Assembly (NCBI GenBank): GCA_013361075.1
Contig: JABWAJ010000021.1
Span: 1 to 21,737, forward strand
Reading direction: 5' to 3'
DNA from: Saprospiraceae bacterium
GTDB lineage: Bacteria > Bacteroidota > Bacteroidia > Chitinophagales > Saprospiraceae
DNA: 21,737 bases
The translations under genes and the position numbers were made by a program. Under the pieces are notes generated by a model. That model did no database searches. It was not told where the DNA came from and was given only the letters and a program-made list of their open reading frames with translations. The number at the start of each line of letters is the position of its first letter. Position 1 is the stretch's first letter. Shown here piece after piece: positions 1-7,401 of the stretch.

Positions 1-1
1 C

Positions 2-1240
2 AGTCACCACCGCACGCCCACCAAAGGAGGGATTCGCTACAGCAACCATGTAAATCAGGAAGAAGTGATGGCGCTGGCCACGTTGATGAGCTACAAATGC
101 GCCATCGTGGACGTACCTTTTGGCGGTGCAAAGGGAGGGGTGAAAATTAACCCCTGGGAATACGAGGAGGAAGAATTGGAACGCATCACCCGTCGTTATA
201 CGACGGAGTTGATCCGGCGCAATTTTATAGGCCCTTCTATTGATGTGCCGGCACCTGATTATGGAACCGGCGCTCGCGAAATGGCCTGGATTTATGATAC
301 TTACCGCACCTTTAAAGGCGATGAAATTGACTCTGCCGGTTGCGTTACCGGCAAACCTGTGAACCAAAACGGTATTCGCGGTCGTGAGGAAGCAACCGGA
401 CGCGGCGTATTTTACGGACTCCGGGAAGCCTGCGATATTGCCGAAGACATGAAAAAATTGGGGCTGACCCGCGGCATTGCCGGAAAAACAATGGTCGTTC
501 AGGGCCTCGGTAACGTGGGTGCTCATTCAGCCCGCATTGCCCAGGACGAAGGCGGTGCCATTCTGGTAGGAGTTTCTGAAGTGGAAGGTGCCATTTACAA
601 AGCTGATGGCATTGATGTGCACGAATTGCTCAAATTCAGAAAAGAAACGGGATCCATCCTGGGTTTCCCAGGCGCTCAGGTTTTTGACAAAAAAGATCGG
701 CGCAGTGTATTGGAATTTGAATGCGATATTCTCATTCCTGCTGCACTGGAAAGCCAGATTACAGGAGAAAATGCAGGCCGGATTAAAGCCAAAATTATTG
801 CAGAAGCTGCAAACGGGCCAACTACTTTTGAAGCGGAAAACATCCTGAACAAAGCAGGAAAATTAGTCATCCCCGATGTTTATCTCAACGCAGGAGGGGT
901 AACTGTTTCTTACTTCGAATGGCTGAAAAACCTTTCCCACATGCGTTTTGGGCGTATGGACAAACGTTTTAACCAGCAGAATTACAACAACCTGGTTAAT
1001 CTTGTTGCCGAATATACGGGTCGGGAAATCTCAGAAGAACAGCGCCGCCTGATTGCCCGGGGTGCGGAAGAAGTGGATTTGGTGCGTTCCGGACTGGAAG
1101 AAACAATGGTGAGTTCTTATTTGCAAATCCGCGAAGTCAAAATGCAGAAAAAAGAGATCGAGGATCTCCGCACAGCTGCGTTTGTGAGCGCAATCAGCAA
1201 AATCAGCAACGACTACCAGAGTATGGGAATCTTCCCATAG
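2..1240 (+). CDS. gdhA: Glu/Leu/Phe/Val dehydrogenase, most likely glutamate dehydrogenase (5' end outside window)
   Basis: Catalyses reversible oxidative deamination of glutamate to 2-oxoglutarate and ammonia in the cytoplasm, linking carbon and nitrogen metabolism. The frame is already open at base 2 and reads family sequence upstream of the first ATG (65), including the TPTKGGIR substrate-binding motif, so the gene begins before the window and ATG 65 is internal. 412 residues are visible. Next come SYKCAIVDVPFGGAKGG, with the substrate and catalytic lysines, PAPDYGT, and the Rossmann motif QGLGNVG of the NAD(P)-binding domain. The stretch NAGGVTVSYFEWLKN near the C-terminus is typical of the hexameric family. 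Only a short N-terminal piece is missing. Substrate preference for glutamate over leucine or valine is inferred from overall similarity. A hairpin follows the stop, and an Lrp/AsnC regulator lies downstream. Confidence 0.93.
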   Translation, partial: SHHRTPTKGGIRYSNHVNQEEVMALATLMSYKCAIVDVPFGGAKGGVKINPWEYEEEELERITRRYTTELIRRNFIGPSIDVPAPDYGTGAREMAWIYDTYRTFKGDEIDSAGCVTGKPVNQNGIRGREEATGRGVFYGLREACDIAEDMKKLGLTRGIAGKTMVVQGLGNVGAHSARIAQDEGGAILVGVSEVEGAIYKADGIDVHELLKFRKETGSILGFPGAQVFDKKDRRSVLEFECDILIPAALESQITGENAGRIKAKIIAEAANGPTTFEAENILNKAGKLVIPDVYLNAGGVTVSYFEWLKNLSHMRFGRMDKRFNQQNYNNLVNLVAEYTGREISEEQRRLIARGAEEVDLVRSGLEETMVSSYLQIREVKMQKKEIEDLRTAAFVSAISKISNDYQSMGIFP

Positions 1241-1266
1241 TGGTACAGAATAAGATTTTACAACAT

Positions 1267-1297
1267 GGCACCGTGGCAATAAATTTGCTGCGGTGCC
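1267..1297 (+). terminator. Hairpin after gdh, without a T-tract
   Basis: A 13-bp stem (GGCACCG outer arm, two G-T pairs inside) closes a 5-base loop, starting 26 bases after the gdh stop. The sequence after it is not T-rich, so it is not a textbook intrinsic terminator. It may protect the 3' end or act with Rho. Confidence 0.55.
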
Positions 1298-1381
1298 GCG
1301 TTAAATGTTCTTCAAAATTACTTGAACTTGTTGGTTGAAAATCGCTGAGAAGAATTTTATATCACTTTTCTGCCCTGATTC

Positions 1382-1412
1382 TTGATTTTTATTTTTCAAT
1401 GTAATATCTTTC
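1382..1412 (+). promoter_or_regulatory. Possible Bacteroidota promoter for the Lrp gene
   Basis: TTG at 1382-1384 and TATCTTTC at 1405-1412 are separated by 20 bases. This matches the Bacteroidota pattern TTTG-N19-21-TAnnTTTG except for the last base and one -33 base. It lies 40 bases before the start codon. Confidence 0.4.
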
Positions 1413-1451
1413 CAGCGCTTTTTATTTCCTCAAAGTATAAATGACAAACCC

Positions 1452-1925
1452 ATGTCAGATAAATTGGATAAAATTGATTTGAAGATACTGCGAATCCTTC
1501 AGGACAACAGTAAGATCACAAACCTTGATTTGTCGAAAAAAATAGGACTTTCTCCTGCCCCTACACTGGAGCGTGTAAAAAAACTGGAGCAATCCGGTGT
1601 TGTCGAAAGTTACCACGCAAAAGTGAACCCACAAACGATGGGCCTGAACGTCAAGACTTTTGTATTGGTGTCGCTAGCCTGGCAAAAGGAAAATGCCCTC
1701 AACAATTTTCTCGATAAAATCAAGGAAATTGAAGAAATCACAGAATGTTATATCATTACCGGGGAAGCTGACTTCCTCATCAAAATTGTTTGTAAAGACA
1801 TTCCTACTTACGAGCAATTGCTTTTCAAGACATTGTCCCAAATTGAAGAGATTGAACGGCTAAAAACGCTGATGACACTTTCTACCGTCAAAGACAGCAA
1901 GGTACTGCCCTACCGGTATGAATAA
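1452..1925 (+). CDS. Lrp/AsnC family transcriptional regulator
   Basis: DNA-binding regulator of the feast/famine family, normally sensing amino acids and acting as dimers or octamers. The 157-residue length is typical. Residues 5-55 form the AsnC winged helix-turn-helix (LDKIDLKILRILQDNS, then LSKKIGLSPAPTLERVKKLE). Residues 66-145 form the RAM effector-binding domain, with the GEADFLIKI turn that lines the ligand pocket. The ATG at 1452 fits the family N-terminus. The gene follows gdh in the same direction but has its own possible promoter and a strong terminator of its own, so it is probably monocistronic. Control of the adjacent gdh is a reasonable inference from position and family; nothing in the sequence proves it. 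The effector cannot be read from sequence. Confidence 0.93.
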   Translation: MSDKLDKIDLKILRILQDNSKITNLDLSKKIGLSPAPTLERVKKLEQSGVVESYHAKVNPQTMGLNVKTFVLVSLAWQKENALNNFLDKIKEIEEITECYIITGEADFLIKIVCKDIPTYEQLLFKTLSQIEEIERLKTLMTLSTVKDSKVLPYRYE

Positions 1926-1946
1926 ATTCAACGAATTCACTGCCGG

Positions 1947-1993
1947 ACAGCCGCTTTTCAATCTTACTGAAAAGCGGCTGTTTGTTTTTTTTT
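1947..1993 (+). terminator. Intrinsic terminator of the Lrp gene
   Basis: A perfect 14-bp stem (ACAGCCGCTTTTCA pairing with its complement, 7-base loop) runs into a T-rich tract with a single G, starting 21 bases after the stop. The T-tract is immediately upstream of the TraB-like gene, so that gene needs a promoter overlapping this element or lives on read-through. Confidence 0.9.
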
Positions 1994-2011
1994 GCTCAAC
2001 TACCCGGGAAT

Positions 2012-2806
2012 ATGAGTAAAAACCAGTCTTTGCTTTGGTGCCTCTCCGGAGAAAAATTACCCGCTCCTTCTTATTTGTTTGGAACGATGCACGTTCGCGA
2101 CCAAAAAGCATTTGGATTAATCGGTACCATTGAAACAATCCTCCTCAACTGTGATGCTTTGGCTACAGAATATGATTTGGACGCAAGCCAATCTTTAGAT
2201 GTCTCCTGGTTTACGGACTTATCCATTGGTAAAACTGTGGGCGAAGTTTTGCCCGAAAAAACCTGGCTAAAACTGCGGCGCGTACTGAACAAAACATTGG
2301 GCATTCACCTGGAATTTTTTCACAATGCCCACCCTTTTTTGCTGGTCAATACCATTTCCTCCCTGATATTGTCGAAAGACATGCCCGTCTCTTTAGATGA
2401 GCATTTGTGGCAAATGGCAAAGAACGCCGGAAAAGAAACGATTGGGATTGAAACCCTTGAAGAGCAATTAGCCATCGTTGAAAAAATACCGATCGAAGCC
2501 CATGTAAAAAACCTGACCCAGATTGCCGGTAATTTTTCCCGATACCGGCAGCAAACCCTAAAAATGGCCGAATGGTATGCTTCCGGTAACCTCGCACAAC
2601 TGCATCGGGCTTCTGTAAAAGGTCAGGGCAACCTGAAACGCCTGTTGCTCTACGAACGAAATGTGGTTATGGCAGGCCGAATTTCGGTAATGGCAAGTAC
2701 CCGGCCTACCCTATTTGCAGTAGGCGCAGGGCACCTGGCCGGCAAGTACGGCTTGATAAGACTGATTAAAAATAAAGGATTGAAAATAAGTCCGTTGAAT
2801 GCTTGA
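2012..2806 (+). CDS. TraB/GumN family protein
   Basis: Member of the TraB/GumN (PF01963) family, related to the metal-dependent Tiki proteases; the bacterial function is not settled. The ATG at 2012 is preferred over an in-frame TTG at 1982, because the TTG lies inside the T-tract of the preceding terminator and would add residues unlike the family. The 264-residue protein has the two GxxH motifs that define the fold: GTMH at 24-27 near the N-terminus and GAGH at 238-241 near the C-terminus. It also has the conserved Glu53 in ATEYD and an LDEHL motif at 128-132. There is no signal peptide or lipobox, unlike many relatives, so it is predicted cytoplasmic. No obvious functional partner is adjacent. 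Confidence 0.87.
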   Translation: MSKNQSLLWCLSGEKLPAPSYLFGTMHVRDQKAFGLIGTIETILLNCDALATEYDLDASQSLDVSWFTDLSIGKTVGEVLPEKTWLKLRRVLNKTLGIHLEFFHNAHPFLLVNTISSLILSKDMPVSLDEHLWQMAKNAGKETIGIETLEEQLAIVEKIPIEAHVKNLTQIAGNFSRYRQQTLKMAEWYASGNLAQLHRASVKGQGNLKRLLLYERNVVMAGRISVMASTRPTLFAVGAGHLAGKYGLIRLIKNKGLKISPLNA

Positions 2807-2884
2807 TGCGGTCGATTTTATTTTTTAGAAAAAAAGCAATTTTCTTACTTTAGCGCTTTAATTTATTGTTTGAATCTGCCTGTA

Positions 2885-3379
2885 ATGAAAACCATTTCAC
2901 TGGCTGTTTTTTGTGCCCTATTGTTTGCCGGTTGCCGGAATTCTTCCATTCCTGAATTCGAAGAACAAGCTTCACAATTGGAACAGCGCATCAGAAAAGC
3001 TGTCTGTGACAAAGCGGGGATGCAACGTCAAATTGATTCCGTATGGGCCATTGCAGTCACGGCTATGGACCAGGAAGTACCCAAAGATCTTGAACCCGGA
3101 ACCAGGGCCAATTTTTTGAGCCTAAAAGCAGAGCACCTGATCAAAATGCTTCCGGAATACAAGCCTTTAACACCTGAAACAAAACAACTTATTACCCAGG
3201 CAGCCAGTCTGGACTCTGTTGTTACCTTGCAATTCGGGGTTTTGCTCAAAGAATTCAATGCCTGGGAAACGGAGATGAAAAACTTCCTCCAACGGGTTGA
3301 AGCTAAAGCACCTGAATTGCGCATAAAATACCTGAACCGGCTTCAAATGGCTCAAAATGAACCATGTCCCGTAAGATAA
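2885..3379 (+). CDS. Small putative lipoprotein, function unknown
   Basis: I do not recognise a family. The ATG at 2885 is chosen over a TTG at 2870 because it places a standard lipoprotein signal at the N-terminus: MKTIS, a short hydrophobic stretch, then LFAGC with Cys17 as the lipidated residue. The mature part (about 147 residues) is rich in charged residues and looks largely alpha-helical, with amphipathic segments at about 24-62 and 98-150 that could form a helical bundle. There are no recognisable catalytic motifs. Two further cysteines (41 and 161) remain in the mature protein. The gene stands alone between the TraB-like gene and the haloperoxidases. A TACTTTAG sequence at 2846-2853 may be a weak promoter element. 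Confidence 0.75.
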   Translation: MKTISLAVFCALLFAGCRNSSIPEFEEQASQLEQRIRKAVCDKAGMQRQIDSVWAIAVTAMDQEVPKDLEPGTRANFLSLKAEHLIKMLPEYKPLTPETKQLITQAASLDSVVTLQFGVLLKEFNAWETEMKNFLQRVEAKAPELRIKYLNRLQMAQNEPCPVR

Positions 3380-3412
3380 CGGCTACCGTATTAAAATTAA
3401 AACATTCAATAG

Positions 3413-3461
3413 TTTTCACGACAATACACATAATTTTTTAACGACCTTAAACTTTGATCCT
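3413..3461 (+). repeat. Leader of haloperoxidase 1, shared with haloperoxidase 2
   Basis: This 49-base leader starts with TTTTCACGA and ends with TTAAACTTTGATCCT directly before the ATG. The leader of the second haloperoxidase (5041-5089) has the same ends and exactly the same length, with a diverged middle. No Shine-Dalgarno is present. Confidence 0.6.
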
Positions 3462-4847
3462 ATGTCCATTAATTTACGCAGTTTGTGGAAACCTTGTGTT
3501 TTCATCCTGATGGCGATCAGCATCACCATGTGTACCGACGATGAAGTGGAATCCATTTTTCAGTCGACCACTTCGTACGACAACGAAGTGGCCCTGAGCT
3601 GGAATGTGATTTTGCTTGATCTTGAACGTTTCACTCCGGGCTACCGCCCTCCTGTTTCTGCCAGAAATCTTGGCTATATCGGCCTGGCAGCATACGAATC
3701 GGTAGTAAACGGCATGACGGATGAATACCGTTCCATAGCAGATTCATACCCTGGTTTGGTGGTGCCCAATATCGAACGGGGTACGGAATACCACTGGCCA
3801 ACCGTATTGAATGCAACTTACGCCCGGATTTTGGCCCATTTCTTTCCAACCGCACCATTTGAATATGCGTCAAAAATCCAGGTTACGGAAACGCAGTTCA
3901 ACAATGAGTTCATTGGCCAGGTCAGCCAGGAAGTTTTCAACCGCTCGCAGGAATATGGCCGCAATGTAGCTGATGCTGTTTTTGCCTGGTCAGCAACAGA
4001 TATCCCCGGGCATGAAGCCTACCTCAGGCCGCACCCTACGGATTACGTCCCGCCAACCGGCCCTGGTCTCTGGCAGCCGACCTATCCGGATTATACCCGT
4101 GCTCTTTTTCCTTATTGGGGCAGCGTACGCCGTTTTGCCATCACTCCGGATGAAGTACAGATTAAAGATCCGCTTCCTTACAGCACTGACCCGAATTCGG
4201 ACATTTATCTTCAGGCAAGAGAAACCCAAATTACCATCAACCAAATCAAAGCCGGGCAGAAATACGAAGAAAGATGGATTGCCGATTTCTGGAGCGACGA
4301 TTGTGCCGCTAAAACCTTCAGCCCTGCCGGTCGTTGGATTGCTGTTGCCAATCAGGTGGTTGCCAATGAAAATGTAGATCTCGGAACGGCTGTATTAACC
4401 TACGCCAAAGTAGGAATGGCCATTGGTGATGCCGGTATTGCGGCCTGGCACGAAAAGTACCGGTTCAATTACCAGCGCCCGATTGATTACATCCGCCAGG
4501 TAATGGGTGACAACAACTGGAACAGCATCATGTGCCCGGACGGTACAGAGTTTTATACACCGCCGTTTCCGGCTTATCCTTCCGGCCATGCTACTTTTGG
4601 CGGCGCGGCAGCGGAAGTGTTGAGCAGCATTTATGGCTACAATTACAGCATGACCGACAAATGCCACCTGGGCAGAACGGACTTCATCAGTACACCGCGA
4701 ACTTTTAATACCTTCTATGAAATGGCTGAAGAAAACGCCTTTTCCCGGATTCCAATCGGTGTTCACTTCCGCATGGATTCTGAGCAGGGCCTGTTGTTGG
4801 GCTATCGCGCAGGACGGGCAGTGAACCGTTTGCCGTGGAGACGATAA
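3462..4847 (+). CDS. Vanadium-dependent haloperoxidase (PAP2 superfamily), putative lipoprotein, copy 1
   Basis: Vanadium haloperoxidases oxidise halides with hydrogen peroxide, giving hypohalous species that halogenate organic substrates. All vanadate-binding motifs are present: Lys332-x6-Arg339-Pro, PSGH at 373-376 (Ser374, Gly375, His376), and Ser428-Arg429-x5-His435-x3-Asp439, where His435 would bind vanadate axially and His376 is the acid-base residue. Residues 40-330 form the helical N-terminal part. The 461-residue length is close to other single-domain bacterial enzymes, including the iodoperoxidases of Zobellia. The N-terminus is hydrophobic and ends in Cys24; the residue before the cysteine is Met, so the lipobox is imperfect, and the following TDDE resembles the acidic export signal of surface lipoproteins in Bacteroidota. 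Halide preference cannot be told; a vanadate-inhibited phosphatase activity is the main alternative. Confidence 0.88.
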   Translation: MSINLRSLWKPCVFILMAISITMCTDDEVESIFQSTTSYDNEVALSWNVILLDLERFTPGYRPPVSARNLGYIGLAAYESVVNGMTDEYRSIADSYPGLVVPNIERGTEYHWPTVLNATYARILAHFFPTAPFEYASKIQVTETQFNNEFIGQVSQEVFNRSQEYGRNVADAVFAWSATDIPGHEAYLRPHPTDYVPPTGPGLWQPTYPDYTRALFPYWGSVRRFAITPDEVQIKDPLPYSTDPNSDIYLQARETQITINQIKAGQKYEERWIADFWSDDCAAKTFSPAGRWIAVANQVVANENVDLGTAVLTYAKVGMAIGDAGIAAWHEKYRFNYQRPIDYIRQVMGDNNWNSIMCPDGTEFYTPPFPAYPSGHATFGGAAAEVLSSIYGYNYSMTDKCHLGRTDFISTPRTFNTFYEMAEENAFSRIPIGVHFRMDSEQGLLLGYRAGRAVNRLPWRR

Positions 4848-4867
4848 GATACACCAGCTAATCATTT

Positions 4868-4914
4868 TGCAAAAGCCGGAGCCAGAAATTGCTCCGGCTT
4901 TTGCATTTCTTCTA
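4868..4914 (+). terminator. Intrinsic terminator of haloperoxidase 1
   Basis: A perfect 15-bp stem (TGCAAAAGCCGGAGC and its complement, 8-base loop) is followed by TTTCTTCTAT, 20 bases after the stop. It indicates that the two haloperoxidase genes are mainly separate transcription units. The A- and T-rich stem ends could let it work in both directions. Confidence 0.85.
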
Positions 4915-4941
4915 TAGCCTAATAAAAACTTTTTTTTAACC

Positions 4942-4959
4942 TTTTGTAACTTTACAAAA
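4942..4959 (+). promoter_or_regulatory. 18-base inverted repeat upstream of haloperoxidase 2, candidate operator
   Basis: TTTTGTAACTTTACAAAA is a perfect inverted repeat of 8-base arms with a 2-base spacer. It overlaps TAACTTTA, one base off the Bacteroidota -7 consensus, and lies about 130 bases before the start codon. A dimeric helix-turn-helix regulator could bind here. There is no counterpart upstream of haloperoxidase 1. Confidence 0.45.
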
Positions 4960-5040
4960 AAAGTCCCGTAAACAACAACCATTGAAACATCCATGTAAGC
5001 CAACTTAAGCTACAGAATGGGAAACAATCTCTTAGTTTTT

Positions 5041-5089
5041 TTTTCACGAACGTTTTAAACTATTTATCCAACTCATTAAACTTGATCCT
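5041..5089 (+). repeat. Leader of haloperoxidase 2, shared with haloperoxidase 1
   Basis: Starts with TTTTCACGA and ends with TTAAACTTGATCCT immediately before the ATG, 49 bases in all, the same as the 3413-3461 leader. One base is lost in the end motif and compensated elsewhere. Confidence 0.6.
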
Positions 5090-6484
5090 ATGGCTTTCAA
5101 GAAGTTATCCTTACTCCCTATCCTCAGCATTGTAGCCATCATGCTGATCTCAGTTTCTTGCGAACAGGACAAACTCTCAGATGACATCGCTGCTGAAGGC
5201 AACCTGGTTGCTGATTACGATGCAGAAGCTGCTTTTGAGTGGAACGAAGTTTACCTCGAGATCGAACGTTATGCTGCAGGTTATCGTCCGGGGCCGGCGC
5301 CTCGGTCTTTGGCTTATCTTGGCCTGGCTACTTATGAAGCCTGCATCAATGGAATGCCAGACTACAATTCCATGCAGGGGCGCTACCCGGGGCTTGTGAT
5401 TCCAAAAGCAGATCCCAAGCAAAAGTACCACTGGCCTACTGTTGTTCATGCCATTTACAGCAGAATGATGCCCCGCTTTTTCCCGAATCCGCAGGTAGAT
5501 GCCAATGCACGGATGCTTGCGTTGATCAGCAACCTGAATACAAAGTACGAACAAGAAGCAGGAGCAGAAGTATTTGCCCGTTCGAAGGACCATGGAGAGC
5601 GGGTGGCCGATGCTGTTTGGAACTGGTCGGCTACAGATGTAGTCGGACACGACGCTTACCTTGACCCGTTTGGCAACTACGACTGGCAGGCCAACTACGA
5701 TGAACCCGGCGACTGGGTTGCCACTACTCCGGGCCCCGGCAAACCGATGTTCCCGTATTGGGGGCAGGCCAGAAGGTTTGCCATCAATGAAAGCGACAGA
5801 CTGTGCGCTCCTCCGATTCCTTACAGCGAATCGCCCAATTCTGAATTGTATTCTCAGGCCATTGAGGTTTACTCTCAAAACACCCCTACCCTTTCTTACA
5901 TTGATGAGTGGGTTGGTGAATTCTGGAGCGATGACCTTCTCAACCTTACATTCAGCCCGGGACCACGCTGGATTGCCATCGCCAGCCAGGTGATTAAAAA
6001 CGAATCCAGCAATCTGGAAACGGCCATTGAAGCTTACGCGAAAGTTGGTATGGCGCTCAATGATGCCGCAGTAGCTTGCTGGTATTCTAAGTATTATTAC
6101 AATGTTGAGCGGCCGGAAAGCTATATTCAGCGCATAATTGATCCAAGCTGGGAGCCTAACCTTTACAATCCGCTCACCGGTGATGAAGGTATTTCTCCTT
6201 CCTTCCCGGCTTACCCATCCGGTCACTCGACTATGGGAGCTGCAGGTGCAGAGGCATTGGCCAGCGTTTGGGGATACAGCTACTCTATGACTGACAACTG
6301 CCACCGGAACCGGACAGAGTTTGAAGGCGTACCACGTACTTTTAGCAGCTTCTACGACATGGGAGCAGAAAATGCCTGGTCGCGTGTACCACTTGGTGTA
6401 CACTTCCGCATGGATGCAGATGAAGGCGTGCGTCTTGGAACAGCTATCGGCCGCAAAGTGAATGCGTTGCCGTGGAAGAAATAA
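5090..6484 (+). CDS. Vanadium-dependent haloperoxidase (PAP2 superfamily), putative lipoprotein, copy 2
   Basis: Paralogue of the preceding gene; about half of the aligned residues agree by eye along the full length, for example HWPTV, FPYWG, FWSDD, RTEF or RTDF, GVHFRMD and LPW near the end. Motifs are complete: Lys334-x6-Arg341-Pro, PSGH at 376-379, and Ser431-Arg432-x5-His438-x3-Asp442. The 464-residue protein has a signal sequence ending at Cys24 (LISVSC), a better lipobox than in copy 1 and at the same position, so it is probably anchored to the outer side of a membrane. Expected reaction: peroxide-dependent halide oxidation. The copies differ most in the loop at about 190-215 and in the region after RPESYI, near the active site entrance, so they may differ in substrate. 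A long antisense open frame covers it but has no family features. Confidence 0.88.
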   Translation: MAFKKLSLLPILSIVAIMLISVSCEQDKLSDDIAAEGNLVADYDAEAAFEWNEVYLEIERYAAGYRPGPAPRSLAYLGLATYEACINGMPDYNSMQGRYPGLVIPKADPKQKYHWPTVVHAIYSRMMPRFFPNPQVDANARMLALISNLNTKYEQEAGAEVFARSKDHGERVADAVWNWSATDVVGHDAYLDPFGNYDWQANYDEPGDWVATTPGPGKPMFPYWGQARRFAINESDRLCAPPIPYSESPNSELYSQAIEVYSQNTPTLSYIDEWVGEFWSDDLLNLTFSPGPRWIAIASQVIKNESSNLETAIEAYAKVGMALNDAAVACWYSKYYYNVERPESYIQRIIDPSWEPNLYNPLTGDEGISPSFPAYPSGHSTMGAAGAEALASVWGYSYSMTDNCHRNRTEFEGVPRTFSSFYDMGAENAWSRVPLGVHFRMDADEGVRLGTAIGRKVNALPWKK

Positions 6485-6518
6485 GGTAAAATTTGCTGGA
6501 AACAAGCAAATGTCTGAT

Positions 6519-6556
6519 AAAAGCCTTCCGGTTCATGCAACCGGAAGGCTTTTTTA
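6519..6556 (+). terminator. Terminator between haloperoxidase 2 and the DUF6438 gene
   Basis: A perfect 15-bp stem (AAAAGCCTTCCGGTT and complement, 5-base loop) has A residues on one side and T residues on the other, so it can end transcription from both converging genes. Confidence 0.9.
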
Positions 6557-6618
6557 TCTCTGGAATTTCGCTAAAGTGCCAGGATTTCAGGTGCGGGTGA
6601 ATACAGTTATGAAAGGTA

Positions 6619-7362
6619 CTAATTGGCGCCTTTCCGGTTGAATTCTGCACCAACTGCCTCCGAATCTTTACGCACCAGTTCAATCATATCCTTCGGCGGC
6701 ACAATGGATGCATCGAAAGAAATGAGCCAGTGGTAGCCATCTGTGGAGAGGCTTTTCAATACCTTCATTCCCTGCTTGGCGTATTTTTCCGTCCAGGCAT
6801 AGGCGTTAACCCCGCTATTCAACTGAACCACCAATTCGTTAGGAATGGCATCTTCAGGCAAATCGGCAGGCGGTGGGCCTTCCTTAAGGATCCAGTCGGC
6901 ACCGGCAGCAATGCGGTCAAGCGTTTGCTCCAGCTTCAGAACCGCCTGTGGGCGCCCTTCTTTGCCAGTAATCGCCTTGATATCGCCTTCTTCATAATAA
7001 GTTAGCGTGACGCTCTGAAGGTCGGCAATGCGGCTTTTGTAAACGTTCTGGTACTGCCAAAGATTGGCGTCCCTGAACTCTTTTTCCAGATTGGCAAAGA
7101 CTTCTTTGTCCAATCTTTTAACATAGAGGCCGACGCGGTCTGTGAAACGCTCGCCCTGGTAACTGGCAATACCGTCCTGGTAAATGGTAAGGGTGAAAAC
7201 GGGGCAACGGCCATAGCAGGGGCCTTTGCTGATTTCAACCACCTTATTCAATTCCTCTAATCTGATTTTTCTCACATCAGTTACACAAGAAGCAAAAGAA
7301 CATGTAATACAGACCATCATAAACAGCCTCAACCCCCGGGGGTAGTGCATACTTCTGAACAT
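6619..7362 (-). CDS. DUF6438-type lipoprotein
   Basis: Residues 44-150 match the DUF6438 pattern: SKGPCYGRCPVFTLTIYQDG with paired cysteines 49 and 53, followed by a beta-rich stretch (YQGERF, GLYVKRLDKEVFANLEKEF). The function of this domain is not known. The N-terminus is hydrophobic and ends in SFASC, giving a lipoprotein with Cys26; a start at the second methionine (residue 5) is equally possible. The remainder (about 165-247) contains a segment (NELVVQLNSGVNAYAWTEKY) I cannot assign. The protein is 247 residues long and would face the periplasm or outside. It lies 39 bases after the M43 protease gene on the same strand, so co-transcription is likely. Confidence 0.78.
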   Translation of the reverse strand: MFRSMHYPRGLRLFMMVCITCSFASCVTDVRKIRLEELNKVVEISKGPCYGRCPVFTLTIYQDGIASYQGERFTDRVGLYVKRLDKEVFANLEKEFRDANLWQYQNVYKSRIADLQSVTLTYYEEGDIKAITGKEGRPQAVLKLEQTLDRIAAGADWILKEGPPPADLPEDAIPNELVVQLNSGVNAYAWTEKYAKQGMKVLKSLSTDGYHWLISFDASIVPPKDMIELVRKDSEAVGAEFNRKGAN

Positions 7363-7401
7363 GACAACGGTTTTGAATGTAGAATGAGTTGCAGAATTGG
7401 G

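Noticed and set aside
1982..2011. TTG start for the TraB/GumN gene
   Set aside because: It falls in the T-tract of the preceding terminator; the ATG at 2012 fits the family N-terminus.
4395..5003. A 202-codon reverse open frame across the end of haloperoxidase 1
   Set aside because: It runs through the terminator hairpin and the A/T-rich gap and lacks any protein features; it is a shadow of the forward gene.
5177..6505. A 442-codon open frame antisense to haloperoxidase 2
   Set aside because: It mirrors the sense gene, has no signal, motif or family character, and the sense frame carries complete catalytic motifs.
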